Source: an uncultured Eubacteriales bacterium
Lineage (GTDB): Bacteria; Bacillota; Clostridia; Christensenellales; CAG-138
Direction: 5' to 3'
DNA: 9,357 bases
Assembly (NCBI GenBank): GCA_902768995.1
Contig: CACXNN010000041.1
Span: 1-9,357, forward strand
This document shows, in pieces, positions 1 to 5,429 of this stretch (position 1 is its first letter; every line of letters starts with the position of its first letter). The translations under genes were made by a program, and so were the position numbers. The notes beneath the pieces were generated by a model. It made no database searches. It saw only the letters and a program-made list of their open reading frames with translations, and had not been told where the DNA came from.

Positions 1-131
1 AAGGCGGAAAAGTCGTCCATGACCCGGGCGAAATCCGCCGCGGCATTCACCTGCCAGCCCCAGCTTTCAAGGTGCTTCTGCACCGTTTCAGCGATGATCG
101 GGTCGTCCTCCACCAGGAAGATACGGTACAT
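1..131 (-). CDS. Response regulator, receiver domain N-terminus (partial, runs off the window)
   Basis: The first 43 codons of a response regulator are visible, starting MYRIFLVEDDPIIAETVQKH. The hydrophobic first strand followed by the acidic pair E8/D9 is the Mg-binding pocket of CheY-like receiver domains; the phosphoacceptor aspartate and any output domain lie outside the window. ATG at 131 is preceded by GAGGG at a good distance, and that ribosome site overlaps the corrected dnaB stop codon (144-146), so translation is probably coupled to dnaB. Family knowledge suggests an OmpR/PhoB-type regulator paired with a sensor kinase further left, but this is inference. The placement downstream of dnaB recalls walR (yycF) downstream of the same block in Bacilli, yet too little is present to call it WalR. 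Confidence 0.82.
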   Translation of the reverse strand, partial: MYRIFLVEDDPIIAETVQKHLESWGWQVNAAADFARVMDDFSA

Positions 132-143
132 GGATCGAACCCT

Positions 144-1516
144 CTATTGTTCCTTCGCCAGGTTCATGAACCGGGTGTACTCGCCCTGCCATGCGAGCTG
201 CACGTCGCCGGTGGGGCCGTGGCGGTGCTTGGCGATGATGATCTCCGAGGTGTTGTCCAGGGAGGAGTCGTAGACCTGGGGCCGGTAGAGGAGGATGACC
301 ATATCGGCGTCCTGCGCCGGTAGAGGAGGATGACCATATCGGCGTCCTGCTCGATGGAGCCGCTTTCCCTGAGGTCCGCGATCATGGGCTTGTGGTCCTG
401 TCGGGTCTCGGGGCCTCGGTTCAGCTGCGCAAGGAGCATGATGGGCACGTCCAGCTCTCGGGCCAGCAGCTTCATGGCCCGGGTCATGTCGGAGACCTCC
501 TGCTGCCTCGAGTCGCTCTTGCGGTTCCCCATGCCCGTGCCGCTCATGAGCTGCATGTAGTCCACGATGACCAGGTCCAGCCCTTGCTTGGCCTTCAGGC
601 GGCGGCACTTCGACCGGATGCTGGCCACGGTGGCGTTGCCCCCGTCGTCGATGCTGATCTTGCTCCGCTGCATGGGCTCCGCCGCGTCCATGAGCCGGCT
701 CATCTCCTCGTCGGTCAGCAGCCCCTCCTTGATCCGCTGGGAGTCCACGGAGGCCTCCGTGCAGAGCATACGCATGACCAGTTGCTCCTTGCCCATCTCC
801 AGGGAGAAATAGACCACGGACCGGTTGTCGTGGAGGGCGGCGTACTGGGCGATGTTCAGGGCGAAGGCGGACTTGCCCATGGCGGGCCGGGCGGCTACGA
901 TGATCAAATCGGACTTCTGCAGGCCGTTGGTCATGCGGTCCAGGTCCCTAAAGCCCGTGGCGACGCCGGTGAGCTTTCCCTGCCGGGCCATCAGATCCCC
1001 GATCTCGTTGAGGGCGTCGGGCACGATGTCCCGGATGGGGGCGATGGAGTCCTCGGTCTTGCGCATGGAGATGTCGTAGATCCGCTTCTCCGCCAGGTTC
1101 AAGCTCTCGTCCACGTCCTTGTCGTCGTTCATGCCGTCCCGGATCATTTCGTTGCCGGCGTGGACCAAGCTCCGCTGGACGCTGCGCTCCTCCACGATCT
1201 TGGCGTAGTAGCTCACGTTAGCCGCCGTGGGCACGAAGGCCATGAGCTCGGTGAGGTACACCGCGCCGCCGACCATGTCCAAAAAGCCCCGGCGCTCCAG
1301 CTCCTCGCTGAGGGTGACCAGGTCCACGGCCTGGCCCGCAGTGCGGATGTTGGCCATGGCCTCGAAGATCCGCTGATGGGCGGCGCTGTAGAAGTCCTCC
1401 ACGCGGAGCTGTTCCAGCACCAGTTCCAGGGCGTCCTTCTCGAGGAGCATGCTCCCCAGCACGGATTTCTCCGCGTCCAGATTGTTGGGCAGTACCCGTT
1501 CCAGTCGTTCTTCCAC
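144..1516 (-). CDS. dnaB: Replicative DNA helicase DnaB, frameshifted near the 3' end by a 35-bp tandem duplication
   Basis: DnaB (called DnaC in Bacillus) is the hexameric ATP-driven 5'-3' helicase that unwinds DNA at the replication fork. The N-terminal scaffold domain covers about residues 10-115. The RecA-like motor follows a linker and shows Walker A ARPAMGKSA (209-217, K215), the Walker B strand ending in D319 (VIVDYMQLM) and the RESGSIEQDADMVILLYR motif (383-400). After R400 the frame is broken: the uncorrected frame runs through about 50 Ser/Thr/Pro-rich residues to a stop at 164-166, giving 450 residues. Removing one copy of the duplication at 281-350 restores the expected end, with IIAKHRHGPTG (K418, R420, the arginine-finger region) and a stop at 144-146, giving 445 residues, normal for the family. 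The start is GTG at 1516, with a GAGGA ribosome site inside the end of rplI, 1 nt after the rplI stop. As written the motor would lack its finger and be inactive. Because DnaB is essential, an assembly error or a mixed population is the likeliest explanation. Confidence 0.95.
281..350. repeat. Perfect 35-bp tandem duplication inside dnaB
   Basis: Positions 281-315 and 316-350 are identical and directly adjacent (each begins GCCGGTAGAG and ends GGCGTCCTGC). The unit is 35 bp, not a multiple of three, so it shifts the dnaB reading frame. The protein motif QDADMVILLYR is encoded once in each of two different frames, which shows that the duplication happened within a functional gene. No mismatch separates the copies, so it is either very recent or an assembly artefact. 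Confidence 0.97.
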
Positions 1517-1517
1517 T

Positions 1518-1964
1518 TTATTTCTGTTCCTCGACGATGACCTTCAGATTGGCCTTGACCTCTTCGAACAGGGAGAGCTTGGCCACGTATTCGCCGGTGG
1601 AGCGAACGGGGTCCAGGCTGATCTTCTTCTTGTCCACGGTGAGGCCCAGCTGCTCCTCGATGGCGGCGGCCACCTCCTTGCCGGAGACGGTGCCGAACAT
1701 CTTGCCGTTCTCGCCCACCCGGACGGGGACCTTCACCATGGCGTTGTCCAGCTTCTTCGCGAGCTCCCGGGCCTTCACGCCCGCCTCGAACTTCCGATGC
1801 TGGGCGGCGCTCTTCTGGATGTTCATGGCGTTCACCGCGGAGGAATCCGCCGGGGAGGCCATCTTCCGGGGCAGGAGGAAGTTGCGGGCGTATCCGTCGG
1901 ATACGTTCACCACCTCGCCCTTTTTGCCGGTGCCCTTCACGTCCTGTTCCAACACGACTTTCAT
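1518..1964 (-). CDS. rplI: Large-subunit ribosomal protein bL9
   Basis: The 148-residue protein is full length for L9, which binds 23S rRNA at the base of the L1 stalk and helps maintain reading frame. The N-terminal RNA-binding domain shows MKVVLEQDVKGTGKKGEVVNV followed by the family signature GYARNFLLPRKMA (24-36). A central Lys/Arg/Glu-rich helix joins it to the C-terminal domain (about 80-148), where the GKMFGTVSGKEVAAAI segment is typical. The ATG at 1964 lies one base after the gdpP stop and is preceded by a strong AAGGAGG site embedded in the gdpP 3' end, so the two genes are probably translationally coupled. gdpP-rplI-dnaB is a conserved order in Bacillota. Confidence 0.97.
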   Translation of the reverse strand: MKVVLEQDVKGTGKKGEVVNVSDGYARNFLLPRKMASPADSSAVNAMNIQKSAAQHRKFEAGVKARELAKKLDNAMVKVPVRVGENGKMFGTVSGKEVAAAIEEQLGLTVDKKKISLDPVRSTGEYVAKLSLFEEVKANLKVIVEEQK

Positions 1965-1965
1965 A

Positions 1966-3921
1966 TCATTCTCCTCCTTCGGGTTCTTCTGTGGTTTCCT
2001 GTCGCTCCTCGGGCCGGATGCAGTCCTTCAGCAGGGCTACGGCCTCCTCCGCCGTTTTGCCCCGGACCTGGGCCCCGGCCATGGTCAGATGCCCGCCGCC
2101 GCCCAGCTGCTCCAAGATGAGCTGCACGTTGATGAGCCCGTAGCTGCGGCCGGAGATGTTGATGTAGTCGCCCATGTCCGCCAGGGTGAAGGCGGCCTTC
2201 ACGCCCTTCACCTTGAGGAGCTCGTCCGCCGCCCGGGCCGCCACCAGCTGGGGCTCCTCGGCTCCGGGCTCGCAAATGGCGATGGCCACGCCGTCGTCGC
2301 CGATCTCGGCCTTCTCCACCGTGCGGGCCACCTGGACGAAGCTGTCAAAATCGTTCTGGAACAGGGTCTTGACCAAGGTCAGATCCGCCCCATTCCGCCT
2401 GAGATACCCCGCCGCCTCGAAGGTGCGGCTGCCCACGTTGAACACGAACTGCTTGGTATCGAGCTCGATGCCAGCCAGCAGCGCGCTGCACACGAAGCTG
2501 TCAGGCCGCACGGACTCGTCGTAATACTGGAGCACCTCCGTGACCATCTCCGAGGCGGAGGAGGCCCGGGACTCCAGATAGTGGAGGGTGGGGTTCTCGA
2601 TGTAGTCCGCGCTGCGGCGGTGATGGTCGATGAGCACGATCTTCTCCACCCGATCGAGGAGGGCCGGACAGTCTGTGATCATGGGCCGCTGGGTGTCCAC
2701 CACCACCAGGATAGAGTTGGGCTTCACCATCTCCAAGGCCTCCGGGCCGGTGATGAGGAGCTTTTCGCTGAGCCCCAGCCGGTCCATCTCCGAGAGGGCG
2801 TCCGCCGTGGCGTCGTTCCGCTCCGTGAGCACGATGAAGGGCCGCATGCGGGTGTGGAGCACGCAGGTGGCGATGCCCAAAGCCGCGCCCAGGCAGTCCA
2901 TGTCCGGGTTCTTGTGGCCCATGATGAATACGTCCCCGCCGCCCTCGATGAGCTGGCGGAGGGCCTTGGCGAAGAGCCGCATCTTGACCCGGCTTTGCTG
3001 GGCGTCCTGCTGCTTGCGGCCGCCGTAGAATCGGTAGTCGGCCCCGTCCCGGACCACGGCTTGGTCGCCGCCACGGCCGAGAGCCAGCTCCATGGCGGTG
3101 CGGGCTCCCTCCTCGGACTGGGCGATCCGGGGCGCCATGCCCACGGCCACGGACAGAGACAGGGTGGCGCCGGTGCCCGTCTCCAGGTGCCGGGCCTGCT
3201 CCAACAGCTTGAACTTCTCCTTCTCGATCTTGGTGACCTCCGCGGCTTCCAGCACGCAGAGGAAGCGGCCGTTCTCGTACCGGCGGTAGATGCCTCCGGT
3301 CCGGCGGCAGAGCTCGGAGACCAGGCGCTCCACCTCGGCCAAAACCGCCGTGCCGTGGAACTGCCGATCTCCCGCCAGCTCCTCGTAGTTGTCCATGTAC
3401 ACCAGCATCACGTAGGGCATCTGCTCCGTATACAGCCGCTGGTAGTGGGCGGCTTCGGTCCGATCCAGCCAGTACTGGAACAGGAGCTTTTTGCGGGCGT
3501 TGCGCCGGCGGACCGGCATGGTCATGACCTGGTAGTTGGTGCCGGAGAGCAGGATCTGCTGGACCGTGGGCTGGGCGGGCTTGAAGTTGGGGAGCACGTC
3601 CAGCACGTTCTTTCCGTCGAACACGGCGGCCAGGGCGTCGTTGCGCCAGACGATCTTGCCGTTCAGATCCATCAACAGCACCGGGATGTCCACCTTGCGG
3701 ATGAGCTCCGAGGCGGCGGTGTCGTTGTCGGCGAAGACGGTGTCCATGAGCTGCTGCTGCTTTCTGGCCACGCCTATCAGCAGCAGGAACACGATCAGCG
3801 TGACGAAGCCCGCCGCGCCCAGGCACAGGTATCCCAGCATCCGGTTGTAGTACCAGACCGCGCCGGCCAGGGCCAGCAGGGCGATCGCCAGGAAGATCAG
3901 GACCCCTCGATATCGTTTCAT
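1966..3921 (-). CDS. gdpP: Cyclic-di-AMP phosphodiesterase GdpP (DHH/DHHA1 family)
   Basis: This 651-residue membrane protein matches GdpP/YybT, which hydrolyses c-di-AMP to pApA and so affects potassium balance, cell-wall homeostasis and beta-lactam tolerance. Two transmembrane helices (about 7-25 and 29-51) are followed by a PAS-like domain (about 70-150), a degenerate GGDEF-like domain (about 165-300) in which the GGDEF motif is absent (YENGRF region, about 215-220), the DHH domain (about 328-500) and DHHA1 near the C-terminus (GGGGH, 607-611). The metal-binding residues appear intact: H336, D340 and D342 in GHKNPDMDCLGAAL, D409 in VVVDTQRP, D432-H433-H434, and D488 in ELDTK. The ATG at 3921 is chosen because it overlaps the upstream stop as ATGA, has an AAAGGAA ribosome site, and begins just before the first membrane helix. 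The frame stays open 68 codons further upstream, but that stretch overlaps DUF2232 and looks non-coding. The domain order is the standard one. Confidence 0.96.
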   Translation of the reverse strand: MKRYRGVLIFLAIALLALAGAVWYYNRMLGYLCLGAAGFVTLIVFLLLIGVARKQQQLMDTVFADNDTAASELIRKVDIPVLLMDLNGKIVWRNDALAAVFDGKNVLDVLPNFKPAQPTVQQILLSGTNYQVMTMPVRRRNARKKLLFQYWLDRTEAAHYQRLYTEQMPYVMLVYMDNYEELAGDRQFHGTAVLAEVERLVSELCRRTGGIYRRYENGRFLCVLEAAEVTKIEKEKFKLLEQARHLETGTGATLSLSVAVGMAPRIAQSEEGARTAMELALGRGGDQAVVRDGADYRFYGGRKQQDAQQSRVKMRLFAKALRQLIEGGGDVFIMGHKNPDMDCLGAALGIATCVLHTRMRPFIVLTERNDATADALSEMDRLGLSEKLLITGPEALEMVKPNSILVVVDTQRPMITDCPALLDRVEKIVLIDHHRRSADYIENPTLHYLESRASSASEMVTEVLQYYDESVRPDSFVCSALLAGIELDTKQFVFNVGSRTFEAAGYLRRNGADLTLVKTLFQNDFDSFVQVARTVEKAEIGDDGVAIAICEPGAEEPQLVAARAADELLKVKGVKAAFTLADMGDYINISGRSYGLINVQLILEQLGGGGHLTMAGAQVRGKTAEEAVALLKDCIRPEERQETTEEPEGGE

Positions 3922-4859
3922 CGCTGTTCCTTTCCGGCCCGCCGCCTGCGGATGACCCCCACGAGGCCCAGCAGCAGCAGCACCATTTGGAAGATCTGAT
4001 ACAGGAACACCAGCCCTGCCCCCATCACCAGCCCGTACAGGAGCCCGACGCGATTGTGGGGCAGGCGGTGCTTGAGCACCGCGTATAGATAGTTGGCTCC
4101 GGCCAGCAGCAGCGGCATGGCCCACATCTCATAGAGAAGCAGGCTCAGGGCCGACACCATGGGCGTGTCCGTGGTCATGGTCAGGATGGTCACGACCAAG
4201 CTGGCGCCGCCCAGGATCATCACGTACCCATAGGGGACGGACCAGGTGCCGTAGGGGCCCAGGGGGCAGAGAGGCATGTCCTTCTGCCGCCTGTTGAAGG
4301 CGTGGAGCAGCAGCACGTTGATGAGGGCGTAGCCCCCCGCGAAGGCGAAGAAGCAGCCCACGATCAGCTCGTCGATCCGGCTCACCAGGAGCAGGGCCGT
4401 GTCGTGGAGGCTGGTGCCCTCGAACAGCACCGGCACCTCGGCAAAGTAGCTGCGGAGCGACGCGTAGGGGTCGCCGGTGGCCACCAGATCCGGCACGCAG
4501 AAGATCAAAAACTGGCCGAAGGTCAGCAGGAGCGACACGTAGAGGACGCTTTGGAAGTTCCCCATGCGCTCCTTCTGGCTGAACCAGAGGAGGCAGCCCG
4601 CCGGGGCCGCCGCCCCCAGGATGCAGAGGCAGTTGAGGGGGGCGTAGCCCATGAGATAGCCGAAGAGGAACACCAGCGCCCCGGCCACGATCAGCATCAC
4701 CGGTCGGGTCCGGAAGGCCATGGCCGCCCACACCGCCGGGACCGCCAGCATGGTCAGCAGGAACAGGGGATAGTAGTATACCGAGCATCCGCCCATCACC
4801 GCGAAGCCCAGCCACAGGCCCCAGGTCAACCCATTCTGTTTTCCCCTGCTATTTTCCAT
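3918..4859 (-). CDS. DUF2232 (YybS-like) polytopic membrane protein
   Basis: The 313-residue protein is almost entirely hydrophobic, with eight or nine predicted membrane segments (about 12-28, 30-48, 53-75, 76-92, 103-122, 162-188, 208-228, 235-262, 272-301) and a basic C-terminal tail (RRRRAGKEQR), which favours a cytoplasmic C-terminus. Position immediately before gdpP, length and topology match the DUF2232/YybS family. The molecular role is not established; the fold has been likened to the membrane component of ECF-type transporters, which is only a hint. The gene overlaps gdpP by 4 nt (ATGA). The ATG at 4859 has no recognisable ribosome site because the promoter -10 box ends 6 nt upstream, so this transcript may be leaderless. 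A TTG at codon 11, about 12 nt behind AGGGGA, is an alternative start with less good spacing. Confidence 0.85.
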   Translation of the reverse strand: MENSRGKQNGLTWGLWLGFAVMGGCSVYYYPLFLLTMLAVPAVWAAMAFRTRPVMLIVAGALVFLFGYLMGYAPLNCLCILGAAAPAGCLLWFSQKERMGNFQSVLYVSLLLTFGQFLIFCVPDLVATGDPYASLRSYFAEVPVLFEGTSLHDTALLLVSRIDELIVGCFFAFAGGYALINVLLLHAFNRRQKDMPLCPLGPYGTWSVPYGYVMILGGASLVVTILTMTTDTPMVSALSLLLYEMWAMPLLLAGANYLYAVLKHRLPHNRVGLLYGLVMGAGLVFLYQIFQMVLLLLGLVGVIRRRRAGKEQR

Positions 4860-4865
4860 GCAACC

Positions 4866-4894
4866 ATTTTACATATATTGACGGCAAGAGTCAA
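4866..4894 (-). promoter_or_regulatory. Sigma-A-like promoter of the DUF2232-gdpP-rplI-dnaB operon
   Basis: Read on the minus strand, TTGACT (4894-4889) is followed after exactly 17 bp by TAAAAT (4871-4866), a near-consensus housekeeping promoter. It is the only clear promoter before this gene block. Six bases separate the -10 box from the ATG at 4859, so the usual +1 falls on or next to the start codon. Confidence 0.75.
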
Positions 4895-4925
4895 ATGGAA
4901 AATGGCGAGGAGCCCCGGGAGCAAA

Positions 4926-5153
4926 AAGTGAAATCCGCGCTTTGCGCGGGCTAAATTTGCGATGCAAGCGAAATCCACCTTCGGTGGGCTAAATCCGGCT
5001 GACGCCGGGTTAAGGTATGCGCCTTGCGGCGAATGGAATCCCCCCCTTGGGGGGCTGGGGGCACCATAGCTCGGCGTCAGCCGGATTTCGCTGCGCCAAA
5101 GGCGCAATTTAGCTTGCGCAGCAAATTTCGCTCGCCGCAGGCGAATATCACTT
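4926..5153. repeat. Array of about ten mini-hairpins forming one large inverted repeat between divergent promoters
   Basis: Short perfect palindromes follow one another at 4935-4949, 4957-4967, 4975-4987, 4995-5008, 5020-5031, 5041-5054, 5072-5083, 5092-5106, 5114-5124 and 5132-5144, with stems of 4-6 bp and loops of 2-4 nt. Most are separated by 7-8 nt spacers of type GCGAAAT(C/T) or GCTAAAT(C/T), in alternation. In the left half these read on the plus strand, in the right half on the minus strand. The left arm (4926-5008) and right arm (5072-5153) are inverted copies: the ends pair (AAGTGA with TCACTT), and the innermost units share AAATCCGGCTGACGCCG exactly. The middle holds an imperfect palindrome and a C-run/G-run palindrome. 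The array lies upstream of both neighbouring promoters, so neither is expected to transcribe it. It could be a MITE-like insertion, a cruciform-forming spacer, or a genome-wide intergenic repeat; I do not recognise a named family. No protein-coding signal is seen in it. Confidence 0.85.
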
Positions 5154-5179
5154 GACACCCGGCATGGTCGTGGTATAAT
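5152..5179 (+). promoter_or_regulatory. Consensus sigma-A promoter of thrS
   Basis: TTGACA (5152-5157) and TATAAT (5174-5179) are both perfect consensus hexamers with a 16-bp spacer. Transcription should start near 5186-5187, just before the T-box leader. The first two bases of the -35 box are also the last two bases of the large inverted repeat to its left. Confidence 0.9.
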
Positions 5180-5186
5180 AAGCTCT

Positions 5187-5404
5187 AATTTCGGGGTTGA
5201 CCCGGGAAGCAGTACCCTCAAGGGCTGTCCTTCTTCAGAGAGCGCGTTCACCGGCTGCAAGGCGCGCGGGGGGCAGGAGGGGAAGACCGCCCGGCGACTC
5301 GAAGGGGACCGGCCCCATATCGCCGGATGCGAGTGATAAACTTGGGTGGAACCGCGCAAACCAAGCGCCCCAGTGCTGTGATGCAGCATTGGGGCTTTTA
5401 GTTT
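5187..5404 (+). promoter_or_regulatory. T-box riboswitch controlling thrS (threonyl-tRNA responsive)
   Basis: This leader senses uncharged tRNA(Thr) and then allows transcription to continue into thrS. The T-box sequence GGGTGGAACCGCG is at 5344-5356; its TGGA (5347-5350) would pair with a tRNA 3' end UCCA, that is, discriminator base U. Stem I can be traced: basal CCGGG (5202-5206) pairs with CCCGG (5290-5294), the specifier loop carries AGTA (5211-5214) opposite GAAG-ACC-G (5282-5289), and CCCTC (5215-5219) pairs with GAGGG (5277-5281). AGAGAG (5237-5242) and GGCTGCAAGG (5253-5262) fit the apical AG bulge and distal loop. ACC at 5286-5288 is the likely threonine specifier codon, although its exact register after GAA is uncertain. 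The antiterminator can form through CTTGG (5341-5345) and CCAAG (5361-5365), competing with the terminator downstream. Confidence 0.93.
5367..5404 (+). terminator. Regulated intrinsic terminator of the thrS T-box
   Basis: GCCCCAGTGCTG (5367-5378) pairs with CAGCATTGGGGC (5384-5395) over 12 bp with one G-U pair and a 5-nt loop, followed by TTTTAGTTT. It sits directly after the T-box sequence, as expected for the terminator that forms when tRNA(Thr) is charged. Confidence 0.92.
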
Positions 5405-5429
5405 ATATGAAGAAAGAGAGGAAACACGT

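Noticed and set aside
392..1540. Plus-strand open frame of 382 codons opposite dnaB
   Set aside because: Shadow frame of dnaB codons, with no family signature.
1537..3999. Very long plus-strand open frame (820 codons) opposite gdpP and rplI
   Set aside because: It is the antisense shadow of well-supported GC-rich genes; it has a His/Gly/Leu/Val-rich composition, no recognisable domain and no ribosome site.
5041..5065. G-quadruplex in the centre of the hairpin array
   Set aside because: Only two long G-runs are present; the C-run/G-run palindrome is better explained as a hairpin.
4926..5153. CRISPR array
   Set aside because: The repeated part is only 7-8 nt and the variable part is palindromic; no constant repeat of 23 nt or more, no unique spacers, and no cas genes.
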